A DNA stretch of 64,000 bases from Macrolepiota albuminosa (Eukaryota > Basidiomycota > Agaricomycetes > Agaricales > Agaricaceae). Shown here piece by piece: positions 1 to 13,903 of the stretch. The notes beneath the pieces are model-generated. The model had not been told where the DNA came from, ran no database searches, and saw nothing but the letters and a program-made list of their open reading frames with translations. The DNA is taken from positions 724,212 to 788,211 of the forward strand of contig JAMWFC010000055.1 in NCBI GenBank assembly GCA_027475525.1, written 5' to 3'. The number at the start of each line of letters is the position of its first letter. Position 1 is the first letter of the stretch. Position numbers and translations under genes: made by a program.

Positions 1-439
1 GTCGCTTGCGTCATAGGCGAGTTATGGTCCAGGGTCTTAAGCTAATGAAAAATTTAGAGACAATATAGCAAGGATGGTAGTTGGAACGTACATTACCCGT
101 AGGTGCGTTAGCTATCACCACTTGGGGCTCAAAAACACTATGCCATATAGTCCTTCTCTCGTGGGCCGGTTCCATTTTCTTCTTTCGCTTCACTTTCTGC
201 GCGATAGACTCTGTCCATCTATGAATGACCGGTCACATTGAATTACAGGGCACAGAATCTTCTGTTAGTTACCGTTTGAAGGCATTGTCCAGTTTCTTGA
301 GATCAATGTTCCCCGGACGTCCTGTACTTCGGCCACGTGTGGGTCTATTGGAGGGGCCGGGTTGGAGGTCTCCAACATCTGTTTCCTCGTCGGCTTCATC
401 AATAGACTGCGCAATGGGCGTGTAACCTGAACGAGACAT
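1..439 (-). CDS. 5' end of an unidentified gene, running off the left edge (possible type II PI 4-kinase)
   Basis: A start codon at 437-439 opens an exon that reads MSRSGYTPIAQSIDEADEE and ends near 284 at a good donor. After an intron of about 54 nt the frame continues from about 230 with a basic stretch (KRWTESIAQKVKRKKK) and then TIWHSVFEPQV near 130, where another donor (gtgata) is plausible. The acidic, Pro/Ser-rich start followed by a basic helix and a 'SVFEP' motif recalls the N-terminal region of fungal type II phosphatidylinositol 4-kinases (LSB6). That is recalled family resemblance only, because the kinase domain lies outside the window. What is directly visible is two well-phased coding exons with a sensible intron. 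Confidence in a gene is moderate; confidence in the identity is low. Confidence 0.4.
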
Positions 440-1750
440 GATGAGTCTCCGGCCTTGTTGTAGTGAGAGTGAACAAGTTCGATCACTCGTCACGTTCCCA
501 AGAAGTCTACGTAAGTACTTTTACTATTATGTATACTATCTACCTACGCTATATGACTCTGATAGCTGTGGTCGCGTCGGTGAAGAAACGCCACGGTAGA
601 CCTAGTAGAAGAGCAAAGGACATCTAGCAAAGGGCTGGCGGGGTAGCATAGCATCAAAACCCCTTTAGGGAAAGCTTGCAGTAGTTTAGAGCAAGTTCGA
701 TGACTCACGTTCCTAAGTAAGTATTGGCGGCAATGTCAAGCGACGTAATCTATAGTTCGTTCTTGACTATCACATATTTGATTTATTTAGACCAACCCAG
801 CTCGTAACAAGAAACTGAACTCACTCTTGATTGTAGCACCAGTCAATTCGCCACACGCGCGGCAACGTTAACAAAGTTATGGAAAGGTCAACGCATCGCG
901 GGCTAGGAATTGTAATGACGCAGTTTTATTCCATTCCCAGTACTTATCGTACAGTAACAGATTGTAACTCAGGTATAGCGGTGGCAATATTCTTCACTGG
1001 GGCTTTCCACGCTGCCCTTTCTGAAAACTTGTAAGAGTCTTCATGGCGTTATCGATAAAATAGATAATATTGTCTTAACATAATCACAATATTTCCAGAC
1101 TTTTGACGAGGTGAATTCCATCATATGGTCGAGAGCTACTGTAGCGGTTGGGTTACCCGCTGTAAGCATGATGCTTACAAGTCTACAACCTCGACGACGT
1201 TTTCTTGACGAACATACTCATCACACCACACCACAAACTCGACGTTCAAACTCAACGTTGTTCTCAAACGACATTACTGCGTCATTTATTCGATCAAGTC
1301 CGCCGATCGAGACACTGGCTTGAACCTTATTCTGTATAGATATATATTCGAGGTCGTCATTCTTGTGTAAGGTAGACTACCTTTGGAATCATACTTTGTT
1401 CCTATCAGCTGCCCTGGGATCTTAAGTGAAGTCGGGCGAGACTGTCCGCTTACACCCGCTATGGAAATGATTGGCACTACCAGAGCCTGCTCCACTCTGA
1501 ATAACGGGACACAGTATAGTAACGATGTTTGTTCTAATGGTGACAGGTAGTCCAACTAGTTGTTCGTCGAGTGCAATTCCGACGTGTTCCATTTTAAGCA
1601 AAACGTTACAGCTATGGTAAGTGAAAAAAATCTCATCCATTACTGAAAAAAAATCTAAAAATAGATCTGCAAGAAAATTAAGAGGAAATCTAACCAAAGA
1701 CCGACGTACTGATCAAACCCCAAGACTTCAAACACAAAAACACAAGATAT
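440..1750. other. Intergenic, no gene recognised
   Basis: About 1.3 kb upstream of the truncated left-edge gene and downstream of the acyltransferase. Only short chance reading frames are seen. A loosely conserved direct repeat occurs around 473-520 and 688-725, where both copies hold 'caagttcgat' followed shortly by 'cacgttcc' and 'taagta'. Function unknown. Confidence 0.5.
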
Positions 1751-4302
1751 TCACGAATCCTTAGAGGGAGTTTCCCAACTTTTCTCCGTATTGACGGTCA
1801 TATAGCTTTCTCCTTCACTGCTCAGTGCAGCCCATTCATCATCGACAGTGCTCAACTGAATAACTGGGATATTCGCCCCTCGCCGCGTCAAAAACTGGGC
1901 AATTTCTTGTACGTCTCTCCATCCTACAACTTCCACAGAATCGTCGTGAGTAGATTTCACTTTTGTCAAGTGACCATATTTTCGCGCCAGATGCACGCTT
2001 GCCCTGATGCGCGTCGATGACGGAGCCCGTAGGAGATGATCGCAGAATACTGTAAGCGCTTTGACTGCCTCAACACGCGCTTTCAGGACGTGACGCACGA
2101 GGCGCCTTGATGGAGGACGGCGCATGGCACGATTCTTGGCAGGAGGCTTTCCACCAGTTTTTGCAACTCCCGAAGTCGAGGAAGGCGCGGGAGAAGGAGA
2201 TCCAGACCGTGACGGGGAGGGACTGGAGCACTGGGATGAGTCATTTGATGTTTTCGGCTTTTCTATCCACGGATTTTCTTTGGGTGGGGCTGGAGTAGTG
2301 TACTGGGAAAGAGCCGCTATTGAAAGATCCCAACGTTTAGGAGCCCATACACCGACTAGGACTCGCCATGCTGAAGTTATGCGCTTGCCACTATTGACCT
2401 TGAGTGCATAGATAAGCAAGAGGTAACGAACAGGTAATCACCGTAGGTAATAATCTGGAAACAATGGAAGTGAGCAAGTTCAAATGTACATAAACAAACA
2501 AAAAAATTGACCATCAATCATTCGGTCATGATAATTGGCAAGCAAATAGACTGTAGCTGCCGCCAACAGTGCACCAGTTGGCGTATACCATAACAAAGCC
2601 CAAAGGAAAAAGAAGGCAGCTGGATATATGAGCAAGAGCGATAGGAACCCGAAGACGACCTTGTTCTGAGCCTGCGTTTCCTCCTCGTCCTTGACTAGTC
2701 TTGCTCCCAGACGGCCCATAGAATATACAGGTAAGTACATAATGAGCGGGAAGAGGAAGAAAGGCAAGCGAATCAAAGCAGATAAGGTATCACGAATGAG
2801 GATAAGGAGGGTGAAGAGGCGACTAGGAATCGGTGCAGGTATGGTGGGATTGAGGGAACGAGGTAGAGGCAAAGATTTTAAAACCGAGTTGGTGAGGTGA
2901 GTAGATTGAAGCAGAGAATAATACTCAAGTAAACTGCGTTTTGCAGTTTGAAGATGAGGTATGGAGGTATCTCCGGACAACAAATCCACCAGGCTGAGGG
3001 CTTTCTGTCAGTGTATAGTATGAGATTAATAGATGAAATAACACATACGTCTGGGATATTGCCACGAAATCATCGAGATCGATAGACTTGGTCCCTTCCC
3101 ACAAAATGTCGCGTGCCATACGGGCGGCAAAAAGAGTGTTCCTAGCAAGATTTGTGAGTCATAGTTATTGCTGGAGAAGGCTTGATTTGCACCAGTCTGG
3201 GGCATTAACAGTTGCTTCCAAAAGTTCGCTTTCAATTGCACGAGTCAGCCTTTTCACGGCAGTGCGAGATGCGCCTTCCCCGCCCGAAATAAACTGCTCC
3301 TTATACGCCTCCAACGCAATTGGTTGGCCATACCTAATAGTAAGAGAGGAAAATTATATGAAAAACACGAGGGAGATCAAAACGTGATCTCACTCGACCA
3401 CAACCTGAGGGCAAGAATCAGTCGGTGCTCAGAATAAATGTTGACCACGAGACATACAGAGCTTCGGTATTTAGATTTGTTAGTATAGACGATCGCAGCG
3501 GGAACGATAATCACATCCTGAGGAGATGCCAATTCTGGGTTCTCTTGTCGCCATTTGGAGTACTCGAGGGCAGCCCATGCTGCTCCATCTTTGACTTGCA
3601 TAATTCTCGGTTCAGTATAACTTGTTCCTTCCGGAAACAACGCAACTGCGTGACCCTTAGAAAGTGCCTCCCAAGTCCCCTTAAATAAGACTTGACGATC
3701 CTTTGACTTGCGCTCGACAGGGATGTTACCCGAGGATAGCAGAATATATCGGACAATAGGATTAGCGAATAGACTCGCTATCAGAGACTGTTGAGCAACT
3801 GCCGAAGTGGAGCTCAGACAACGCGTCACCTTTACTCCAATAATTTAAGATACGACGATGAGGGAACGTCACAGCTGTCTATCTGTCAGTGTGAATCGAC
3901 AAGCTGTATATATTGTTCACGGACAGAGGATAGCTGGGTCAAGCATCATGTTGTGGTGGGTTGCAGTCCTATAATTCGCCCGGAAGAGTTGAGGGCAGGA
4001 AACAGCATAATGCGCGATATTATTTCTCGCGAATTAGACACGTACACTATAATGGGGCCATCTTTTGGCACGTTCTCCCCACCGATGACACGGATTTCCG
4101 TGAAAAAGGACGAGAGCGCCCAATCTGAGAGTTGACGAAGCACCCTGTGTAACACCTTTCGGTCTGACTCCATAGAAGCTTCAAAAGAGCACTGCGGATG
4201 GAAAGCAGGAGAAGAAGAAGAGGAGGCAATTGCTGTGTCGATTGCCACTTCGAGCCAGGAGAGCCATTTCAGGAACCTGACCAAGGGTGAAAAGCCAATC
4301 AT
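1751..4302 (-). CDS. SCT1: Glycerol-3-phosphate / dihydroxyacetone-phosphate O-acyltransferase (fungal Sct1/Gpt2 type)
   Basis: Membrane enzyme of the ER that acylates glycerol-3-phosphate (or DHAP) at sn-1, the first step of phospholipid and triacylglycerol synthesis. Reading leftward from the start at 4302 through about eight introns, the exons give IRVIGGENVPKDGPIIV, then the PlsC block THHNMMLDPAIL (the HX4D catalytic motif), then SGNIPVERK, then the acceptor-site motif FPEGTSYTEPRIMQVK. A hydrophobic region with at least two membrane spans follows (about 2500-2830), then AWRVLVGVWAPKRWD and a Ser/Pro-rich tail ending at 1751. Motif order, length and tail match fungal Sct1/Gpt2. The first Met could instead be the one at MESDRKVLHRVLR, about 43 codons downstream. 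No broken motif was seen. The neighbours are functionally unrelated. Confidence 0.88.
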
Positions 4303-4507
4303 GTGACCTCGGACTTATCAGGTTGCCATAGCACAAATTAAACGTCGCTTTGTACTCAGAGTCTTTGCTTACAATGACAATGAATTCGAACGAGACAAAA
4401 GGTTACTGAAGTATAAATATTCACTGGGAGACAACCAGATATCTGTCGAACGATGACTGCAACGCTTGTCAGTCGACCGATGAAGGCTCCACTGCAGGCA
4501 CATCTTC

Positions 4508-5994
4508 ATGACACAGTGAGCTAACGAATGGTTTCTTTGCTGATTGAGTTATTCTGATTCACGACACAAGGCTCCTCCGAGTCAAAGATCAGCAAGTACA
4601 GGTTTTAGTGTCGATGATTCAATCACACAATGCCAGTGGAAAAGTCATGTCACAGAGTCAATGAAGGATTCGTTGCCTTCCCTCACTGACACAGAAGAAC
4701 GCGCTCTGCTTGAAGCCTCCATCAATTCACGAATTCATTTCGGCAAGAGAAGTACAGACATAGCCAGTATGAAGCCCGGGACGGCTTGGAATGGACGAAC
4801 TCAGCATTTCAAGGGTCTTGTGGTCATCGGAGTCCTCATCATCATATCATGTCTTTCTTGGAACTTCAATATTGGGAAAAAGGCTGCCCTCTTCGATATT
4901 CGAGACTATCCGAACGTTTTCTCGGCATTCAACAAAATAAACATGCCCGCTCTTTGCAGCATGGACCTTATCTCGTCAACCTATTTCTGTGGCTCGAAAT
5001 GCAAAGGGGAAGTAGGGGGAGCAGACCTCTCTGCGGCAGTCGAGAACAAATCTCCTGGCGAAGCAAATGCTTTATGGGCCGATTTTCACAGCCTTACAGA
5101 AGTTCAAAAGGCCCTCGCCGATTACTTTGTAGGAGATGGTCCTGGCGCATCAGAGCTTGCCATCAAGATCGCCAAAGCTGAACTCGCGACAAGTGACCTC
5201 ATCGTCGCCGTTCGTTTTAGCACTTTGAGGACTGCAGAACAGCTAGCAGATTCTTTGTCACTCTTTGTTAGAGATGCTGGTGAGGCTGGTGACAGCCTTC
5301 AAGAGCTTGACGCGAAAGCAATGGGCGCAATTGATAGGTATTAAATAAACACTTTGCATCATCTCTACATGACTCATTCATTCTATATAGCATTGTAAAC
5401 CTGAATATCTGGGCTCTCCAAGCCATAGAGGAAGCTAAAGCGCCATCTGGAATCTTATCTTCCCTTTCGGTCTGGAAATCAAAGAAATCTACGCAAGACA
5501 TAATCAACGACAACTTCAAGGAAGCCATGAGAACCCAAGACGCGATCCTCATTCGCCTCATCACTCAGGCTAAGATTTCTCAGGGGCAACTCAAACGTAT
5601 GAAGGAGGGGCTTCAAGCGATTCGAGATCTCGCTACAAGGGAGAACATATACATCAATGCTCAGAAGATGGAGCTACTCGCATCACTGTGGACGACACTT
5701 GGTAGCAATCGTCAAGACCTTGACCGCTACCAGACGAATCTGGAACTTTTGGAAAGCTTGGAAGAGTATACGGACGTCGCAAAGGCACACGTCGCGCAGG
5801 CACTGACGAATCTGAAGACTATGCAAGCGCAGATGAAAGACTTGCGAGAGAAGGTGTCGCAGCCCGATATCGCGGGAACCAACGTTCCTGTGCATGTCCA
5901 TATCAGAACCATTATGGATGGCATTCAAAGAATGAAGGAAGGGAGGATTCGTGCCCGGGAGCGGGAAAGCGACATCCGAACGATTGGCGCCTGA
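4508..5994 (+). CDS. Single-pass membrane protein with a coiled-coil C-terminal half, unknown function
   Basis: The main exon runs to about 5338 and a second exon starts near 5392, with an intron ending tatatag between them. The protein has a polar N-terminus of about 85 residues, one hydrophobic span (GLVVIGVLIIISCLSW) and a lumenal or extracellular part with several cysteines (NMPALCSMDL, TYFCGSKCKGEV). A long Gln/Lys/Glu-rich helical region follows (AKISQGQLKRMKEGLQ, NLKTMQAQMKDLREKV) and ends at 5994. It resembles the lineage-specific membrane/coiled-coil proteins common in Agaricomycetes, but I do not recognise a named domain. The start is uncertain: the open frame begins without an in-frame ATG, and joining ATG 4508 requires an intron of only about 33 nt, so an upstream exon (ATG at 4453 or 4480) is also possible. 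Confidence 0.6.
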
Positions 5995-7041
5995 ATGACC
6001 TCTTGTTGCTTCTTTTGTTATTCACATACCTACGATTTGAACGGCGAACATAATTTCCGTCTGGGTTTCCGTAGTCAGATGACTTGAGTTCTGTCACAAA
6101 ACAAAGATGATGTAGATCGCTGCAATGCCGCATCATGTTTCCAACAAGGCCACCAGATGGGAGCATACGCAACGCTTAGATACGTTTGATAATCGATAGG
6201 CACCTACTTGTGCTGCGGTACAGTCCTCTGCCACGTTGTCAGCAGGAATTCATTTCCTGCCGGGGAGTATACGTTACAGTGAACGATACATAAATAATCT
6301 ACCTACGAGGGTCGTCATTAGTTTGGAAAGAGGTTATTTCAGTCTAGGCTTATCAACCAATGGATGAGCAGTAGTTTCCCGCACTTTCCCTATAGGTAGT
6401 CTTAGTCAATTGTCCCAGTGGAGTTAAACTTCGTCTTTCCAATCATTTGTGAGTGTTTTGAATTTACATATAAATAAATGGGGCCGGCATGAGCGGGGGA
6501 TCTCTGCGAGGCCGTCGTGCACGTTCTTGACAACCAAGCGTCGAAAAGAACATATACGATTCTAAAGTATATATGGTTTCGAGGATTAAGAAAATGTTTA
6601 TCCTTTTCAAGTCCTATAGCACCCAGAATGATGCACCCTCATCCTATTTCATTGGACGGCTGTTTCAATCCAAAATCGACACATGACGAACTTAGTATAT
6701 ATACATCAGGAGATTCAAAAAAGGAACGCTGAAGTTAGCACACGTTGGCCTTAGACCCCCACAAATCAGGTGTCGACGGCAAGGCCTGCAATAAGTCCTG
6801 AGGCCTGAGGTACGTGCCGCGCAGATAGGTGGCAGCAACGTCCGATCCATATTAGCCTCTGTTTAATTGGAAGGGGGCAAAATGGGGTTGTACTCTCATA
6901 TGTATCGAGGTTGTAGCCAACCAAAGCCAAACAATTGGATTTCGCGACCAACGTGTCCAACCTCTGCAATCGACGACGAATAGTTCTCGAGAGTGGCTCT
7001 CAGCTCGTTTCTGCTAGCTCATTCTCAAGACACCAGACTTT
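5995..7041 (+). other. Intergenic between the orphan gene and SPC3
   Basis: About 1 kb with no convincing coding region on either strand. Short open frames here lack splice partners and recognisable motifs. The last 100-200 bases form the SPC3 promoter and 5' leader. The frame open upstream of 7042 is not taken as coding because SPC3 homologues begin at the MHSF-type start. Confidence 0.5.
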
Positions 7042-8060
7042 GATGCATTCCTTTATCTCGAGAGTTAACAATGTCTCTGCTCTGCTCTCCTCGGTGACGA
7101 TGTGCCTATTGGCATCTATTGCTCTCTCGTCCTTCCTTTTCACAGCAGACCCCAAGGGCGAGGTTCACTTGACCTCGATCAAGGTGTGAGTCAATTGAGT
7201 GGACGACTTTGCTGTCTGAATCAGAGCTAATTATGATTTGCCAATCTAGCTTCCCTACGAGTCAGCGGCGAACGACCAAGAAACAGGAAATGACATTCGT
7301 TAACTTTAATATAACAGCAGGTCTGATTGATTCAAGATTTCATCCTTCCATTCTCGCTTACTGCAACTTGCGTGTCTCGCGGGATCTACATATAGACCTC
7401 ACGCCTCTTTTCCATTGGAACACTAAGCAAGTCTTCCTGTACCTTGAGGCCGAATATACCAACGCTAAGGGAGTGAGTTTTATCTTTGCTACCTCAGGAT
7501 ACTTTCGAGCTGTCTTCTATCCCTATATTCACGTGTTTTGGTACTTCCATTCTGAGTACATCGATCGTCCATTTTTATCACTCGGAGTAAAGCAGTCATT
7601 GATAATTTCTCATCCAGGTTCAAAATGAAGTTGTAATATGGGATCGTATCGTGCGACGTAAGGAAGACGCGGTAATAAATGTCGTTGGAAAGAATAAATA
7701 CATGCTACGCGACCTCGAGCCAACGTTCAAGTAAGTTGTTCTGGTTCAAAAAAAAGGATTCTTCTCGGGATGGTGGTGGTTTTTCCGCATCGCTAAGGCC
7801 CTGTTTTATGCATTTATCCGTCAATTCAATACATATTAACGAACTCTACGTGGTGGTTTTTCCGCATCGCTAAGGCCCTGTTTTATGCATTTATCCGTCA
7901 ATTCAATACATATTAACGAACTCTACTTAGGAACGTTTCTGCAGCCCATTACGCGCTGAAGTACAACGTTATGCCGTACGTAGGTTTGTTGACATACGGT
8001 GAAGCAGGGAGAACCGTAGACCCAGTGGTGTTTCCTCCGTCACAAAGTCGTGTGTCATGA
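7042..8060 (+). CDS. SPC3: Signal peptidase complex subunit 3 (SPC22/23)
   Basis: ER membrane subunit of the complex that removes signal peptides from secretory proteins. Five exons: 7042 to about 7186 gives MHSFISRVNNVSALL plus one signal-anchor helix (SVTMCLLASIALSSFLF). The next exons give TFVNFNITA, DLTPLFHWNTKQVFLYL, and EVVIWDRIVRRKEDA with KYMLRDLEPTF. The last exon (7931-8060) gives HYALKYNVMPYVGLLTYG and ends RVS-stop. This is the standard SPCS3 architecture of about 190 residues, with one N-terminal helix and a lumenal beta-rich domain. The fourth intron holds an exact 77-bp duplication (7773-7926), which enlarges it but leaves the coding sequence and the acttag acceptor intact. Confidence 0.9.
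7773..7926. repeat. 77-bp exact tandem duplication, no. 1
   Basis: Copies 7773-7849 and 7850-7926 are identical and abut. Located in the last intron of SPC3. Confidence 0.95.
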
Positions 8061-9044
8061 TCTTTGTACGTCTGGTCAGTGTTATAAATGATAAACGTGT
8101 ATTTTTCTACCCTCCTATGGTCAAACCTTGATTATCGTGGGTACGCCACGTGTGAAGGCTAGGAGATTTGTCAAGATTATCTGGGCCTGAGGTGCAATGA
8201 TTGCACTTTCTGGAGTGCGTTGTGTCATCACAGCCCAGGTATGAAAGAGTAGCTCTACTAATGGAGAGTTTGCGTCTCCTCGGGACGTCGAGCCGAGATG
8301 TGAGAGTATTCGATTTGATATTGTGCCGACTAATGTTGAACTTGCAGACCTATTCATATTAGTAACACAATTGTGCGCGCAGTCGAGTAAAAATAGGATT
8401 TGGACCGGGAATACCTTGGACAACACCTTGCGGCCTCTGCAGCCTACTTATGGACTTATCTTGTGACACCCCGACAGTTTGGTACTAGATGCTCAAATGG
8501 AGAAAGTGGGGAGGAACTTTGGCTGAGAACTTCGTGTGAAGTTGTTTACTTGCCTATGTGCTTATAGATCGGACTTGATTCTATTCAGGCTGCATTTTAC
8601 CATCATTGTACGCAAACGGCACTGACGCATTTAACTGAGATGTGCTGTGACCAGAAATTGAAGGATGATCTCATTGATTAGATGGCATCAAAACAAAGCG
8701 GGAAAAGGGGTCTTCTGACAGGAGAACGTGGACGCAATTCTTTCGAAGTCACTTGTAGCTTGGCACACCTAGCGCTTCTTTGTAATAAATTCGACGCCTA
8801 ATCTCAACTATCTGTCTGGTTGCCCACTTTTCTCTGTCTATGGTCCCATGTACAACGTCCACTCCAATATAGCCAATTTCTCCCTCATGCATGGCTCCAG
8901 CCAGCCATTGACTGACCCCACGCCAGTACAGCATTCCAACTACGTCTGCAGGCGAGCGTCATCGCCTACTGTAGTCCATCAAGTCAGTTGTGACGCACTA
9001 GCCTGTCTGTTTCCTTTGACCTTTTTTTCTTTGATCAGTCACCC
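8061..9044. other. Intergenic, no gene recognised
   Basis: About 1 kb between SPC3 and the zinc-cluster gene. A 101-codon minus-strand frame (8121-8426) and a 61-codon one (8749-8934) are open. Neither shows a domain, splice partners or composition that would support a gene. Confidence 0.45.
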
Positions 9045-10237
9045 ATGAGAGAGGAATCCGAGCCACTTTCGGCATATGCGCGCTGGAAAATTGAAGAAGA
9101 CGAAAGATTCTACGCGACTTTCCCCGCAGCAAGATGCGCTGCACAACAATATAGTACCGTCTCGAGTGCGTATCTGGTGGGCACAGGGCATTATCCCAAT
9201 GAAGAGGGCCGCATTGCAAGGTCCAATGAACCGACATACAAAGATGACCCTTCATCGTCATGTGCATTCACTGTCTATGACGAGAATGCCGCGAGTCTCG
9301 AACCACGAGGGACCAACTACGGTTATGACATTGACTACAGCGGTTCGGACCTAGCTCGGGCCCTTGTATCCGCGTCGCAGGATGGCGCAACAAGAAACAA
9401 TGGCCCATGTACGAGCCAGTACAACGTAAGTGGCAAAAAGCTTCTCTTGGTCAGGAGTTCCGAGTTACTAATAACCGCGTGACAGCCTGCTCCATCTCCA
9501 CCTCCACCCCGGTCACCTGTCGAGACCACCCAGACTAACTTGGTTGTTCATTCACAGCATCCTCTATCCGTCCCCGAGCCCCCACCAATGGACTCTCTAC
9601 CGTCCCCTGATTCCCCTACTCAGCCTCCACCGTCGTACAACACCTATCCCAAACCTGACATGACTCAAAAGACTGAATACTCGCTTCCAACCTTAGGCTA
9701 CGCAGACGTTTCCCTCTATTACATGCCTGCGTACTCCGGTTCATACAATTTTTATCCAACCACTCCTCAAGATGGATGGCCTGTGTGTACGCCTTTCCCT
9801 CATAGTATCCGCCTCAGCCCACTCCCCTCTTCAAGGAGACCGATATCGAAGAAGCCGCCCCTCGCATGCCTTTTTTGTCGAGGTAGAAAGATCGCTTGTG
9901 GCCCCCCGGATCCCGGGAGTTCCAATAGAAGCTGCAAGTAAGTTTCTCATCTTTCTTCCTATCTGTGCGGCCATTCCTGCTAGCACAATTGCGTATTACG
10001 TCCTTGAGGCAAGTGACACGAGGTCTTTTGATGACATAGGAGTGTCACCTGCCCCATTCTATCTATGAGTTCGTCGTGATATCTGATGTTCTTTGTGTCA
10101 GCCAATGTCAAAGGCGGTCAATCAAGTGCGAGTATCCTGCTGAAAGCCGGCGTGGTATTCGGAAGAAGAAAGCTACTTCGAATCTCAATGTGGGCCCAAA
10201 GGTCAGGGTGGGGAAGCGGTCGCGAGTATTACAATAG
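9045..10237 (+). CDS. Protein with a C-terminal Zn2Cys6 cluster (putative transcription factor)
   Basis: Three exons: 9045 to about 9426, about 9486-9938 and about 10099-10237. The first exon encodes a helical N-terminus (YARWKIEEDERFYATFP). The second is Pro/Ser/Tyr-rich and low in complexity. The cluster spans the last intron: KKPPLACLFCRGRKIACGPP, then NQCQRRSIKCEYP after the splice. This supplies six cysteines in the order C-x2-C-x6-C-...-C-x2-C-x6-C. A basic tail (RRGIRKKK) follows and the protein ends at 10237. Zn2Cys6 domains bind DNA, usually at CGG half sites. Most sit at the N-terminus, so the C-terminal placement marks a basidiomycete subgroup. No Fungal_trans middle domain is present, and the targets are unknown. 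Confidence 0.82.
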
Positions 10238-10697
10238 ACTTTCCACGTTGTTACTAACTCAGAGGTATTTTGCGTCGTGCGGCTGGTGCTAGTTCCTTCG
10301 AAAAACATATTATTGGGGTACGCAACAACATCCACGTAGATGTCAACGATGGTTTTCTTGGTTAAATGAAGAGGAGAATTCATCCGGTATCCGTAGCATT
10401 CTACTTCATTGTATATTTGACATGTAAATTTACAATCTTAAAAACTTATGTAGGATAAGCGTCACATTCATACGAAGTTTGATTAACAGGTTCGGAGATA
10501 CTTTAGTTTCCCAAACTTCCGGAACCACTCAAGGGGGATAAGAAAGATCATAACAAAGCAATGATTCCGAGTTATATACAGGCGAATTCGTTAGATACAG
10601 TGTTAGATATTGCAACAACGACGTCCAAAAGAGAGTGGTGGTGATATAGCATAGTGGTACTGATATTATGGGAATATACTGTGATAATGCAAGAGGC
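10238..10697. other. Convergent 3' intergenic region
   Basis: About 460 bases between the ends of the zinc-cluster gene (+) and the Chk2 gene (-). AT-rich. No reading frame or RNA gene was recognised. Confidence 0.5.
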
Positions 10698-13262
<2,565 letters not shown>

Positions 13263-13903
13263 ACTGAGAGAAATCGCGAGTTTTTTGATGAATGGGTGTG
13301 GAACAATTGTCAATTCGACAGGGTAAGCTTCTTTTATACGGGGCGCCTTTTTAAGCCCCGATGGCCTCGATAGCAGCTTTGACCCTCAATGGTCACGACG
13401 TGTCAAAGCTGAAAGGAAACTGAGCCAACTGTTGCTACAATTGGAGAGGTGGACTTGTACAGAAAGGCCCCTAACCAAGTTATCTCAGTAGATGGGGGTA
13501 TGTGGCTCTTGATACAGTGATGAATTGGCCTTGATTTTGGGTTATGTGAACAAAAGAAAATGTCGCGCAAACCAAGCCCAAGAACATTAGTGCCGAGGCA
13601 CGTGCACGCGTGTTCTATGTATCCTCTCTAAATCTCTTTGTTCCAAGCTACCCCACCAATTTGCTCAAAGCTCGTTCTCAAATACTTATATGGGCGACGC
13701 CTATTTACCACTGAATACAAATCATTCTGTCAATATATTACGAGGCAATAACCGCGAACTCGAAGCGTTGATAAACTTCATCCTCATTCAGAAGCCGCAG
13801 TGAATTTAAAACAACCTAACTACTTGCTAGGGCGAAAGCCTTTCATCAACGGTAATGGGGTGCTCTTGGTTTATAAATTGTTGACCATCATTTCGGAAAC
13901 AAC
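13263..13903. other. Chk2 promoter region and 3' flank of the methyltransferase
   Basis: About 640 bases between two minus-strand genes. It holds the upstream region of Chk2. No coding potential is supported. Confidence 0.45.

Noticed and set aside
4544..4555. Translation start at 4544 for the orphan membrane protein
   Set aside because: The codon there is TTG; a nuclear fungal gene would be expected to start at ATG, so an upstream exon is required.
8121..8426. 101-codon minus-strand frame between SPC3 and the zinc-cluster gene
   Set aside because: No domain, no splice partners, and it could be chance in a GC-balanced spacer; left as intergenic.
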